64,000 bases of DNA from CAINVV01 sp037140615 (GCA_037140615.1 JBAXED010000003.1:1-64000), one strand, 5' to 3'. Shown: positions 51,661 through 60,308, counted from the stretch's first letter. Translations and numbers: made by a program. Notes: generated by a model from the sequence alone, not told the origin.

Positions 51661-52386
51661 TCAGGCGATAGCCAGTTCAACCAGATAATCAAAATGTGCT
51701 CCTTTGATTTTGTCTGTTATAGTGAATCCAGATCCCTCTGCATAATCGGCAAGCGTATCAGGATCTACGAACAACCAAGGAAATTTCTTCCCTTTAACAT
51801 TCATATAACTAAGCTGGTATTCCATCTCGCCATAATATGTGTCTGAAGCAATGTCAATCCAACTTTCGCCATTTTCATCTGTGAAGAGGTAAAGAAGATC
51901 TGACGAATCGGCCAGAATTCTACCATCCGGTTTCAGAAGGCACTTAAGGTGGTTTAATAATACGGAAAGTCCCGGAAGCGTTTGTGCCACACCTGCTCCA
52001 TTCATCAATAGAAGGATGGTATCAAATTTCTGATCGGTGAGCGAATAAATATCTCCGCATATGACACTTTCTAAACCTCTTTCTTTCATTGTTTCGCATG
52101 ACAATGGTGAAATGTCGATAGAAACTACCTCCAAACCTTTCTCTTTCAACCAAATTGAGTGAGCCCCGGCACCTGCTCCAACATCAAGAATTTTCCCTTT
52201 ACACCGTTTCAATGCTTCCTGTTCCTGCACTGGCATCTGATCAAAAGTCCTGAAAAAATAGCTTGGAGAAAGCGTCTCATCTTCGGCAATATCGGTTCGT
52301 ACGAGGATTGTATTACCCTTGATTCCATGGTAATAATCATGAACCGCTTTCCCGATAGGATCTTGTTGTTTCATTAAAACCGACAT
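51661..52386 (-). CDS. Class I SAM-dependent methyltransferase
   Basis: A 241-residue methyltransferase. Motif I is ILDVGAGAGAHSIWL (about 66-80), followed by an acidic residue at the end of beta-2 (VVSIDIS), motif IV region ILLLMNGAGVAQTL and a C-terminal beta region. It resembles small-molecule methyltransferases of the UbiE-like fold. The substrate is unknown, and the neighbours (BFD-like protein, PBP) do not indicate it. Confidence 0.82.
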   Translation of the reverse strand: MSVLMKQQDPIGKAVHDYYHGIKGNTILVRTDIAEDETLSPSYFFRTFDQMPVQEQEALKRCKGKILDVGAGAGAHSIWLKEKGLEVVSIDISPLSCETMKERGLESVICGDIYSLTDQKFDTILLLMNGAGVAQTLPGLSVLLNHLKCLLKPDGRILADSSDLLYLFTDENGESWIDIASDTYYGEMEYQLSYMNVKGKKFPWLFVDPDTLADYAEGSGFTITDKIKGAHFDYLVELAIA

Positions 52387-52470
52387 TAAAAGAGTTATGA
52401 GTTTTAAGTTATGAGTGAAAAATGGTGCCTCATTTCGGGCACTTATTTTTACCGTTGTTTTTGTATTGTT
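52387..52470. repeat. TTATGAG-type repeat between PBP and methyltransferase genes
   Basis: AGTTATGAGTTTTAAGTTATGAG at 52391-52412 (cited as two GTTATGAG units). The complementary sense, CTCATAACTCATAACTC, occurs at the other end of the PBP gene at 54945-54961, so the PBP gene is flanked by inverted copies. Confidence 0.55.
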
Positions 52471-54909
52471 TTAGTTTTTATTAGAAAGAGCATCCCTTAT
52501 TTTCTTCCAGATAGAAGGCTTTTCTTCCTCTTTTTTAGGCGCCACTTCTTGTTTTTCCTGATTTTTATCTTTTGCTTTTTCGATACTCTTTCCTTTTAAA
52601 TCTTCTTCGATTCTTTTCTCCGTTTTAAATATGTCCCAGAATCGTTTTTTGCCATCTTTGATCTCTTCCGCAAAATGAGGTGTATCAAGAAGGGCTAAAT
52701 TTTCTGGTGTAGGGGCAGTAAATGGTATACCGGCATTGGCGGAAAATGCAGGATCACTGTAATAGCTTTTAAAGAATCCACCAACGATTGGAAGCGCCAT
52801 ATATGCCCCTTGTCCGTGTGCAAGCGACTTGAAGTGGACAGATGGATCTTCGCCTCCAACCCAGCAACCAGTCACAAGAGAGGGGGTGTAACCCATAAAC
52901 CAACCATCTGCAAAATTTTGAGTCGTACCAGTTTTCCCGGCGAATGCTCCTGGTAGGTTATACCTTGACCGGATAGCAGCTCCTGTACCTTCATTGGCTA
53001 CAGCTTCGAGGTAATGGTTCATGATGCGTGCGTTCTCGGTAGATATAGCTTGCTGAGGAACGAAATCGGAGGTGAATTTTTGTAATACTTTTCCTTTATT
53101 ATCTTCAATGCGAACTAGATAGGTTGGTTCGATTGTGACTCCTTCACTTGCAAAACAACTATATGCTTTTACCATTTGCAAGAGTGGAACTTCGACTGCA
53201 CCAAGTGCAATGGATGGAAAGTGGGGAATCGCTGCTTCGATACCCATATTCTTTGCCAACTGAACCGTCTCTGAAATACCGGATTCCAGAAGTACCTGAA
53301 CAGATACAGTATTGACCGATTTACACAATGCTCCTTCAAGTGAATAATAGCCGCCATACTCATTGTCCGCATTACCTGGTGACCAATCCTGGTAATCGCT
53401 GTAGGTAATTTGTTGGTTGGCATAGTATTTATCGGGAGGAATCCCGTTCTCAAGAGCTGCTGCATAGACAATTGGTTTGAAGGCAGAACCAACCTGTCTG
53501 GCTGAAAGAACATGGTCATATTGAAAATATCTGAAATCATTGCCACCAATCCAAACCTTGATTTTGCCACTTTTAGGATCAATGGCCAAAAATCCGCAAT
53601 GAAGAAGTTTAAGTGAAGCCTTCACTGAATCCATCGGACTAATTCTGACTGTCTGATCTCCATCCCACGAAAACAGTTTGATGTTGACCGGAGTCTTGAA
53701 GATCAAGGCGATCTCTTTGTCGCTCTTTCCGGATTCAACAAGTCTTTTGTACCTGACTGATCTCTTCATCCCACGATTAACGATATCAAGGTTCTTTCCC
53801 CAGGGAGCAACACCCTTCCACTCTTTGTCGAAAGTGTTCTGAAGTTCTTTCATCTCAAGTTTCATCGCATTCTCAGCATATTTCTGCATTCTGGAATCGA
53901 TGGTGGTGTATATTTTGAGTCCGTCGGTGTAAAGATTATAAGGTGAGCCATCCTCTTTGGTATTTTCTGAACACCACTTATCCAACTGTGGACGAAGCAT
54001 CTCTCGGAAGTAGGGTGCAAGTCCGGTATTGTAAACGAGATAGTTGTATTTGAGTCCAAGCGGCAGCTGACATAAACGATTTGCTTCAGCTTCTGAGAGG
54101 TGGTTGTATTTCTGCATCTGCCTGATAACCGTATTCCTTCTCTGAAGCGACCTTTCAGGATAAAGTCTGGGGTTATATGCGTTGTTTGCTTTCAACAGAC
54201 CAACCAGTGTCGCAGCTTGAGGAACAGTTAATTTCGATGGAGTAGTGCTGAAATATCGTTCAGCGGCCGTGCCAATCCCAAAAGTATTTTCGCCAAAAGG
54301 TACCGTATTGAGGTAAAGGGTAAGAATTTCGTTTTTAGCGTAGAGTTTTTCCAGTCGATAGGCAACAATCGACTCCCTGATTTTACTAACAGGTAAGGTG
54401 AGAGGTCCCCAATTATCGCGTCCAAAGATGTTTTTTGCGATCTGTTGGGACAAGGTTGAACCACCTCCCGAACTGGGATTGGCCATGAAGATTGTCTTGA
54501 TAAATACCCTTAATACTGCCCATTCATCTATCCCCCGGTGTTCGTAAAAACGGGCATCCTCGGTAGAGACAAGCGCATTGATAACATTGGGAGAAATATT
54601 TTTAAAGGTAACACTGCTCCGGTTTTCGACATAATATCTACCAAGCACTTTCCCGTCTTGCGAAATGACCTCAGTGGCGATAGGTTCTTTAATTTTTATT
54701 AGTGTTTCGGCATTTGGCAGTTCACCGAAAGTTCCGATGTACACAAGAACAAAAAGTACCGACATCATGAACAACCCGAATAAAAAGAGCTTGAGACCCC
54801 AAATCAGGACAAACTTCCAAATCGGTTGATTTCCTTTGCGTCGGAAAATGTCCAGAAAAGCGCTTTTCTTCTTTCTCGCGACTGGTTTATTGGGTTTTAC
54901 TGCAGTCAT
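52471..54909 (-). CDS. mrcA: Bifunctional class A penicillin-binding protein (PBP1A-type)
   Basis: Polymerises and cross-links peptidoglycan at the outer face of the inner membrane. The 812-residue protein has a cytoplasmic Lys-rich start, one membrane helix (about 33-60), a GT51 glycosyltransferase domain with catalytic Glu117 (STEDARFYEHRG) and the STLSQQIAKN motif, then a transpeptidase domain with active Ser475 in SAFK, the SVN motif, and KTGTTQ. The last ~70 residues are highly charged (Lys/Glu) and low in complexity. Length is normal for the group. Confidence 0.95.
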   Translation of the reverse strand: MTAVKPNKPVARKKKSAFLDIFRRKGNQPIWKFVLIWGLKLFLFGLFMMSVLFVLVYIGTFGELPNAETLIKIKEPIATEVISQDGKVLGRYYVENRSSVTFKNISPNVINALVSTEDARFYEHRGIDEWAVLRVFIKTIFMANPSSGGGSTLSQQIAKNIFGRDNWGPLTLPVSKIRESIVAYRLEKLYAKNEILTLYLNTVPFGENTFGIGTAAERYFSTTPSKLTVPQAATLVGLLKANNAYNPRLYPERSLQRRNTVIRQMQKYNHLSEAEANRLCQLPLGLKYNYLVYNTGLAPYFREMLRPQLDKWCSENTKEDGSPYNLYTDGLKIYTTIDSRMQKYAENAMKLEMKELQNTFDKEWKGVAPWGKNLDIVNRGMKRSVRYKRLVESGKSDKEIALIFKTPVNIKLFSWDGDQTVRISPMDSVKASLKLLHCGFLAIDPKSGKIKVWIGGNDFRYFQYDHVLSARQVGSAFKPIVYAAALENGIPPDKYYANQQITYSDYQDWSPGNADNEYGGYYSLEGALCKSVNTVSVQVLLESGISETVQLAKNMGIEAAIPHFPSIALGAVEVPLLQMVKAYSCFASEGVTIEPTYLVRIEDNKGKVLQKFTSDFVPQQAISTENARIMNHYLEAVANEGTGAAIRSRYNLPGAFAGKTGTTQNFADGWFMGYTPSLVTGCWVGGEDPSVHFKSLAHGQGAYMALPIVGGFFKSYYSDPAFSANAGIPFTAPTPENLALLDTPHFAEEIKDGKKRFWDIFKTEKRIEEDLKGKSIEKAKDKNQEKQEVAPKKEEEKPSIWKKIRDALSNKN

Positions 54910-54944
54910 GTCTAAAAAATCAATAATTTAACATCCAATTCCAG

Positions 54945-54961
54945 CTCATAACTCATAACTC
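54945..54961. repeat. CTCATAACT repeat before the TIGR01777 gene
   Basis: CTCATAACTCATAACTC is two copies of CTCATAA, the complement of the GTTATGAG units at 52391-52412. Confidence 0.5.
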
Positions 54962-54964
54962 TTC

Positions 54965-55843
54965 ATGAAACTAGTCATTACAGGCGGAACAGGATTCATA
55001 GGACGACATCTTACTTCTCATCTGGGTGACTTGGGTCATGAGATAATGCTCATCCAAAGATCCGATTTAAAGCAAGGCGCAGACCGAATCTCAAAATTAA
55101 TCAAATCTTCGGATGTTATCATCAATTTAGCAGGTTCACCAGTGATTAAAAGATGGACAAGCTCAAACAAGAACGAAATGTTGGATAGCAGAATAAATAC
55201 CACAAATATTCTTGTTGATGCAATGACTTTTTTAGACCCTCAAGACAGACCAAAAATATTTCTTTCCGCCTCAGCCATAGGAATTTACAATTCAAATGAA
55301 ATGCATAGTGAGAGTTCAACCGGATTTGATACGAATTTTCTTGCAACTGTTTGCCAGAAGTGGGAGGCTTGCCTCGAACCTTTGAAAAAGCTGAATACAA
55401 GAATTTGCTTACTTCGAATCGGCATCGTTCTTGGGAAGAATGGAGGGATGTTGAACAAAATATTACCGCTATTTAGAAAGGCACTGGGTGGTAAAATTGC
55501 ATCAGGAAAGCAATCTTTTTCTTTTATTCATTACCATGATTTTTGTTGCGCTATTTCCTTCCTGATTGATAATTCCCAATGTAATGGCGTGTTTAACCTC
55601 ACTGCACCTGAAATTTCAAACAACGAAAAATTTACAGCTATTCTGGCTCAAGCATGTCACATGCCAGCATTGTTTTCAGTGCCTGAGATTGCCTTGAAAC
55701 TAGTATATGGCGAGGCTGCGGTTACTTTGATCAAAGGACAAGCCGTTTATCCACAACATCTGGTGGATTGCGGGTTCAAATTTCAGTTTCCGGATCTCAA
55801 GTCAGCTATTGCAGATATTCTGGCTATCAAGATTAAACATTGA
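54965..55843 (+). CDS. TIGR01777 family epimerase-like protein (extended SDR)
   Basis: A 292-residue protein of the YfcH / TIGR01777 group. The nucleotide loop GGTGFIGRHL is at about 7-16; LAGSPVIKRW and LSASAIGIYNS (with the catalytic region) follow, and the C-terminal part matches DUF1731 (VYPQHLVDCGFKFQFPDL). Function is unknown; homologues are called sugar nucleotide epimerases or cell division inhibitor SulA by old annotation, without good support. Its end overlaps the convergent ychF gene by 11 bases. Confidence 0.9.
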   Translation: MKLVITGGTGFIGRHLTSHLGDLGHEIMLIQRSDLKQGADRISKLIKSSDVIINLAGSPVIKRWTSSNKNEMLDSRINTTNILVDAMTFLDPQDRPKIFLSASAIGIYNSNEMHSESSTGFDTNFLATVCQKWEACLEPLKKLNTRICLLRIGIVLGKNGGMLNKILPLFRKALGGKIASGKQSFSFIHYHDFCCAISFLIDNSQCNGVFNLTAPEISNNEKFTAILAQACHMPALFSVPEIALKLVYGEAAVTLIKGQAVYPQHLVDCGFKFQFPDLKSAIADILAIKIKH

Positions 55844-56933
55844 AACGGAAATGCATGATATCGCCATCCTGTACCACATATTCTTTGCCTTCTATGGCGA
55901 TTTTTCCTACTTCCCGACAAGCAGACTCTGATTCCAGGGTAACATAATCATTATATTTGATGACCTCTGCCCGTATAAATCCCTTTTCGAAATCACTGTG
56001 AATTATACCGGCTGCCTTGGGCGCTTTTATTCCTTTCACAAAAGTCCAGGCGCGGCTTTCGTCTGCCCCTGTGGTAAAATAGGTTTGAAGGTTCAAAAGC
56101 CTGTAAGCAGCATGAATCAGTTGGTTGACACCAGGCTCCTCGAGTCCAAGATCTTCTAAAAAGAGTTGCTTCTCTTCATAGCTTTCCAATTCAGCGATAT
56201 CTGCTTCTGTTGCAGCGGCAATGATCAGGATCTCTGCATTCTCCTCCTTGATGTTGTTTTTCAATGCATCAGTCAATGCGTTTCCTTTGGCAGCCGAAGC
56301 TTCATCGACATTGCAAACATAGACTACAGGTTTACGGGTAAGCAGAAAGAAATCGTGGATTAATTCCTCCTCATCCTCAGTTAAAACCAATGTTCGGGCT
56401 GATTTTCCCGTAATTAGCACCTCTTTGAGCCGTTCTGCAATTGAAACTGTTTTAAGAGCAACCCTATCCTGTCCGACTTTTGCTTGTTTCTGCAATTTAG
56501 CGATACGGTTTTCAACGGTTTCAAGATCTTTGAGTTGAAGCTCAATGTCTATGACTTCTTTGTCGCGAATAGGATTCACAGTTCCATCGACATGGATAAT
56601 GTTGTCATTTTCGAAACACCGGATCACATGGATGATAGCATCTACCTCTCGTATATTGGCAAGAAATTGATTGCCAAGTCCTTCTCCTTTGCTTGCTCCT
56701 TTTACGAGTCCGGCGATGTCAACAATTTCTATAGTAGTTGGAACAACTTTTTTTGGTTTATCTATCTCCTCAAGGCGGATCAGACGTTTATCCGGAACGG
56801 TAATGACGCCGAGATTAGGTTCAATTGTACAAAAGGGAAAGTTGGCTGATTGAGCTTTCGCATTTGAAAGACAATTAAAAAGGGTCGACTTACCTACGTT
56901 TGGCAGACCCACAATACCACATTTTAATGCCAT
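55833..56933 (-). CDS. ychF: Redox-regulated ATPase / GTP-binding protein YchF
   Basis: A universally conserved P-loop NTPase of the Obg family that prefers ATP and interacts with ribosomes. The 366-residue protein has G1 GLPNVGKST (8-16), G3 DIAGLVKGAS, the NxxE-type motif in place of NKxD (VCNVDEAS), and a C-terminal TGS-like domain (TYFTTGADESRAWTF). Length is normal. A good promoter element lies directly upstream. Confidence 0.96.
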   Translation of the reverse strand: MALKCGIVGLPNVGKSTLFNCLSNAKAQSANFPFCTIEPNLGVITVPDKRLIRLEEIDKPKKVVPTTIEIVDIAGLVKGASKGEGLGNQFLANIREVDAIIHVIRCFENDNIIHVDGTVNPIRDKEVIDIELQLKDLETVENRIAKLQKQAKVGQDRVALKTVSIAERLKEVLITGKSARTLVLTEDEEELIHDFFLLTRKPVVYVCNVDEASAAKGNALTDALKNNIKEENAEILIIAAATEADIAELESYEEKQLFLEDLGLEEPGVNQLIHAAYRLLNLQTYFTTGADESRAWTFVKGIKAPKAAGIIHSDFEKGFIRAEVIKYNDYVTLESESACREVGKIAIEGKEYVVQDGDIMHFRFNV

Positions 56934-56957
56934 TTAAAGTAAACTTGATAATTTTGT

Positions 56958-56965
56958 GCAAAGGT
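56958..56965 (-). promoter_or_regulatory. Bacteroidota -7 element for ychF
   Basis: The minus strand reads TACCTTTG, an exact TAnnTTTG match, 24 bases before the ychF start. Confidence 0.55.
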
Positions 56966-57017
56966 ACTATTTTAAACCTTGAGAAGTTACCTTTGTCAAA
57001 GCGGAAAAGCATGATTT

Positions 57018-57137
57018 GTTTGAAGGGTTTCCTTTCAAACAAATCAAACAATTGAAACATAATTGGGTTTTTTAATCTGTGTAATTTGTGCAATCCGTGG
57101 TAGGTAAGGGGTTTATTTGTGTAATCTGTGGTTTTAA
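57018..57137. repeat. Intergenic TTTGAAGGG and TGTGTAATC repeat cluster 5
   Basis: 57018-57060 holds GTTTGAAGGGTTT facing TTTCAAACAAATCAAAC. 57071-57137 holds TAATCTGTGTAATTTGTGC, AATCCGTGG and TTGTGTAATCTGTGG, the inverse sense of the repeat at 45668. The ECF sigma start codon (57128 in the frame used) overlaps the right end. Confidence 0.65.
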
Positions 57138-57685
57138 GGATGATCGATAAAGACAAAGATTTAATATCGGATCTGAAAAACGTGGAAAAGCGGGACGCCG
57201 CCTTCCAACTGTTGGTGAAAACCTATCAGCAGAGACTTTATTGGCATATCCGAAAAATAGTTGTCAGTCATGATGATGCCGATGACCTGATGCAAAATGT
57301 TTTTATAAAGGTTTGGAAAAATATTGATAACTTTAGGGAAGACTCATCACTTTTCACCTGGTTGTTTCGCATTGCTACCAATGAGTCACTTAGTTTTCTT
57401 CAGCAAAAAAAGAGGAGAAATATTTTTTCAATTGACGGAGTATCTGACTATCTTGTAGAAACTTTCGAGTCAAGCGCTCATTTTGAAGGGGAGGAGTTGC
57501 AAAAAAGATTGCAACTAGCTGTATTGCAGCTTCCTGAAAAGCAACGGATTGTTTTTAACATGAAATATTATGATGAAATGAAATACGAGGAGATGGCAGA
57601 AATTCTAAAAACATCTGTTGGTGCCCTGAAAGCCTCTTATCACCATGCTGTAAAGAAAATTGAAGCCCATTTTGAAGGCGAATAA
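57128..57685 (+). CDS. ECF-type RNA polymerase sigma factor
   Basis: A 185-residue extracytoplasmic-function sigma factor. Region 2 is at about residues 20-90 (DADDLMQNVFIKVWKNIDNF, WLFRIATNESL), and region 4 at about 125-180 (LPEKQRIVFNMKYYDEMKYEEMAEILKTSVGALK, an HTH). The initiation codon is uncertain: ATG at 57139 (MIDKDKDL) is nearer to the conserved part, while the first ATG at 57128 falls inside a repeat. It heads a cluster with a small ORF, a membrane protein and a Spy-like protein, a common arrangement for sigma and anti-sigma pairs in Bacteroidota. Confidence 0.88.
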   Translation: MVLRMIDKDKDLISDLKNVEKRDAAFQLLVKTYQQRLYWHIRKIVVSHDDADDLMQNVFIKVWKNIDNFREDSSLFTWLFRIATNESLSFLQQKKRRNIFSIDGVSDYLVETFESSAHFEGEELQKRLQLAVLQLPEKQRIVFNMKYYDEMKYEEMAEILKTSVGALKASYHHAVKKIEAHFEGE

Positions 57686-57729
57686 TGGAGACTCGTATTA
57701 AACCTTTTTAACGATTAGTTGTCTTAGTA

Positions 57730-57834
57730 ATGATAATGAGTATGAAACGACTTGAGAAAATGATTGGCGCACAGGAGAATGTTTATTGTGGGAGTTCCAT
57801 CTGGCCGTTGAAAGATAAAATAATTGACAGATGA
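57730..57834 (+). CDS. Possible 34-residue small protein coupled to the anti-sigma-like gene
   Basis: ATG at 57730 opens a 34-codon frame whose TGA (57832-57834) overlaps the ATG of the next gene (57831) in an ATGA arrangement, which suggests translational coupling. The product is Lys/Met-rich with one cysteine and ends in LKDKIIDR. The next protein starts MKDKIVHS, because the DNA carries a tandem GAAAGATAAAAT duplication across the junction. No homologue is recognised; the frame may be chance. Confidence 0.35.
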   Translation: MIMSMKRLEKMIGAQENVYCGSSIWPLKDKIIDR

Positions 57835-58292
57835 AAGATAAAATTGTGCATAGTAAAGATGAACCGCTTTTCCCGAAAATGGAGAGCGGATTTACTGTTC
57901 CTGAAGGTTATTTTGAATCTTTCGGGGAACGTTTAAACCGAAGAATGGAAGAAGTTCCGCGGGCTACACGTTCCATTAACATGCTCCACTTTCTCAAACC
58001 AGCTCTGGGATTGGCAGCCGGTTTGGCATTGTTGCTTACCTTGTACCTTCATCCTTTTATTAGTCAAAAACAAGCAGTGGTTATTGGAGTCGAAAATGCA
58101 ACTGATCTGTCCGTTATAGAGGAGACTGACCCCATGTTAAACACTTACTCTTCAATGATTTCGGATGGTCAATTCATTACTGCCTTAAGTGAAATGGATG
58201 AATACGATGCCTCCAAAATATCGAAGGACGGACTGGCAGAATATTTGGTTTCCAATTGTTCTGATTTTGAAATTCTTAATGCCAATAAATAA
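57831..58292 (+). CDS. Single-pass membrane protein, probable anti-sigma-like regulator
   Basis: A 153-residue protein. The cytosolic part contains FTVPEGYFESFGERLNRRM (about 21-39), a pattern often seen in Bacteroidota proteins encoded next to ECF sigma factors. One hydrophobic helix (about 52-72) follows, then a periplasmic acidic tail ending in LNANK. No zinc-binding anti-sigma motif (HxxxCxxC) is present. The position after the sigma gene suggests control of that sigma factor. It ends 1 base before the Spy-like gene start. Confidence 0.7.
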   Translation: MKDKIVHSKDEPLFPKMESGFTVPEGYFESFGERLNRRMEEVPRATRSINMLHFLKPALGLAAGLALLLTLYLHPFISQKQAVVIGVENATDLSVIEETDPMLNTYSSMISDGQFITALSEMDEYDASKISKDGLAEYLVSNCSDFEILNANK

Positions 58293-58293
58293 C

Positions 58294-58752
58294 ATGAGAA
58301 CTACATTATTTACAGGGATGATCCTGTTTTGTGCTTTACAGCTTTCTGCACAAAGACACATGGATCCCAAAATGATTGAAGTAATAAAAAGTAAAAAGGT
58401 TGCTTTTATTACTGAGCAGGTTGGTTTGACTTCCCAGGAAGGAGAGAAATTCTGGCCAGTCTATAATCAGCTGGAGAAAGAGCGCCTCGAACTGATGGAT
58501 CGCAAAAGAGACCTCGAAGAATCAACCGAAGATAAAATGTTGAAATCTGAGGATGCCTACCGCAAAATGGCTAACGAAATAGTTGGTATGCACCTGAAAG
58601 AAGGGAAGCTGATCGAAGAATACAATACAAAATTTCTCTCTATTCTTCCAGCTGAGAAAGTGGTTAAACTTTACCGTTCAGAGCGAAAATTCAGGTCATA
58701 CCTGATGCAAGAGATGCGGCAGAATGACGATAAGGATAAAAAGGCGAAATAG
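58294..58752 (+). CDS. Spy/CpxP-like periplasmic protein
   Basis: A 152-residue exported protein. The start at 58294 gives a clean signal peptide (MRTTLFTGMILFCALQLSAQ); the frame runs open further upstream to 58189 but that extension overlaps the preceding gene. The mature part is helical and highly charged (ITEQVGLTSQEGEKFWPVYNQ then LEKERLELMDRKRDLEES), like Spy/CpxP and LTXXQ-type stress proteins. It is likely part of an envelope-stress module with the upstream sigma factor. A 20-bp hairpin terminator follows. Confidence 0.75.
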   Translation: MRTTLFTGMILFCALQLSAQRHMDPKMIEVIKSKKVAFITEQVGLTSQEGEKFWPVYNQLEKERLELMDRKRDLEESTEDKMLKSEDAYRKMANEIVGMHLKEGKLIEEYNTKFLSILPAEKVVKLYRSERKFRSYLMQEMRQNDDKDKKAK

Positions 58753-58892
58753 GGCTTCATAAGGCTAAAGGTTAAAGGCTAAAGTAAAGACGCTGCAATG
58801 TTTAATTGCAGCGTCTTTACTTTATAAAAAAGTGACAAGAATTCAAACCTGTTCTAAAGCTACTTTAACCTTTAACCTTTAGCCTTTAGCCT
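58753..58892. repeat. AAAGGCTA repeats facing across the Spy-hisS gap
   Basis: 58761-58786 repeats GGCTAAAGGTTAAAGGCTAAAG (given here as the unit AAAGGCTA or AAAGGTTA). 58866-58900 repeats the complement, CTTTAGCC three times plus AACCTTTA twice. The two blocks flank the hairpin at 58780-58824 and can pair with each other. Confidence 0.7.
58780..58824. terminator. Bidirectional terminator between Spy-like gene and hisS
   Basis: A perfect 20-bp stem (58780-58799 and 58805-58824) with a 5-base loop GTTTA. The core is GACGCTGCAAT; A-rich and T-rich ends serve both convergent genes. Confidence 0.85.
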
Positions 58893-60260
58893 TTAGCCTT
58901 TTTGAATGTACTCAGTCAGGAGGTTGGCCTCCAACTTGATTTGATCTCCACTCACCATATTCTTCACCGTAACCTCTCCTTCAGATATTTCAGACTCTCC
59001 GGCAAGAACCACATATTTGACTCCTTTTTTGTTGGCATAATTCATCTGCTTTTTCATCTTGTCATCCGAAGGAAATATCTCAGAAGGTATCCCGGCAGAG
59101 CGAAGCTTTTCAAGTAGTGGAAGACAATAACTCTCTTCTGCTTTTCCGAAATTTACAAAAAGAACTTTTGTTGATAGGATTTGATCTTTTGGGAATAGAT
59201 TTAACTGTTCCATCACATCATAAATACGGTCGGCACCAAAGGAGATTCCAACGCCGGAGATATCAGGCAAACCAAATATACCGGTTAAGTCATCATATCT
59301 GCCACCACCTGTTATCGAACCAATTTGAACATCGTTGGCCTTCACCTCAAAAATGGCGCCGGTATAGTAATTTAATCCTCTGGCCAGAGTAAGGTCCAAT
59401 TCAAAAGTAGTTGAAACATCTCCCAACTTGAGATAGCCGAAAATAGTCCTGATTTCTTCTACTCCCTTCTTTCCTGTTTCGGAAGCCTGAATTACCTTTT
59501 CAATCTTATCGAGCTTCTCTTCATTGCTACCGGAAAGCAACAAAATCGGTTGAAGTTTTTCAATGGCATCCCTTGAAACACCCTTCTCTATTAGTTCTTC
59601 GTTTACCTTTTCCAATCCGATTTTATCCAATTTGTCAATGGCAATGGTGATATCGATGATGCGATCTGCCTCTCCAATGGTTTCTGCGATGCCTGCCAAA
59701 AGCTTCCTGTTGTTGATTTTAATGGTGACATGGATGCCGAGTAGAGAGAAAATTTTATCCACAATCTGTATCAGTTCATATTCATTGAGCAGGGAGTCGG
59801 AACCAATAATATCTACATCGCACTGGTAAAATTCGCGGTACCTTCCTTTCTGAGGCCGGTCGGCACGCCAAACCGGTTGAATCTGATATCGCCGGAAAGG
59901 GAAATTTATTTCGCTTTGGTATTGAACTACATATCGTGCAAATGGAACAGTCAAATCATAGCGAAGGCCCTTTTCAGAAATCTGGAATGTTGTTTTCTGA
60001 CTATTTTTTGCAGAAAGGTCATTCTCATTGGCCTTGGCAAGGAAGTCGCCTGAATTGAGAATCTTGAACAGCAACTTATCTCCTTCCTCTCCATATTTCC
60101 CTGTGAGGGTTGTAAGATTTTCCATGGCTGGGGTTTCAATCTGCTCAAAACCAAACAGTTTGAATACCGATTTGACTGTGTCAAAAATATAGTTTCTTCG
60201 GGTCATTTCGATGGGGGAAAAATCGCGGGTACCTTTTGGAATGGAGGGTTTATGGGCCAT
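58893..60260 (-). CDS. hisS: Histidyl-tRNA synthetase
   Basis: Charges tRNA-His. The 455-residue class II synthetase shows the KGTRDFSP opening (8-15), motif 1, motif 2 in the FRRYQIQPVWRADRPQKGRYREFYQCDVDIIG segment (about 120-150), the HisRS motif LARGLNYYTGAIFEV and GGGRYDDL, and a C-terminal anticodon-binding alpha/beta domain (VLFVNFG onward). Length is normal for Bacteroidota. A TAAATTTG promoter element lies directly upstream. Confidence 0.97.
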   Translation of the reverse strand: MAHKPSIPKGTRDFSPIEMTRRNYIFDTVKSVFKLFGFEQIETPAMENLTTLTGKYGEEGDKLLFKILNSGDFLAKANENDLSAKNSQKTTFQISEKGLRYDLTVPFARYVVQYQSEINFPFRRYQIQPVWRADRPQKGRYREFYQCDVDIIGSDSLLNEYELIQIVDKIFSLLGIHVTIKINNRKLLAGIAETIGEADRIIDITIAIDKLDKIGLEKVNEELIEKGVSRDAIEKLQPILLLSGSNEEKLDKIEKVIQASETGKKGVEEIRTIFGYLKLGDVSTTFELDLTLARGLNYYTGAIFEVKANDVQIGSITGGGRYDDLTGIFGLPDISGVGISFGADRIYDVMEQLNLFPKDQILSTKVLFVNFGKAEESYCLPLLEKLRSAGIPSEIFPSDDKMKKQMNYANKKGVKYVVLAGESEISEGEVTVKNMVSGDQIKLEANLLTEYIQKG

Positions 60261-60283
60261 GTTGCTTTACATTGTTGGATGGA

Positions 60284-60291
60284 CAAATTTA
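60284..60291 (-). promoter_or_regulatory. Bacteroidota -7 element for hisS
   Basis: The minus strand reads TAAATTTG, an exact TAnnTTTG match, 23 bases before the hisS start. Confidence 0.55.
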
Positions 60292-60308
60292 GTCATAATA
60301 TCCAAAAA

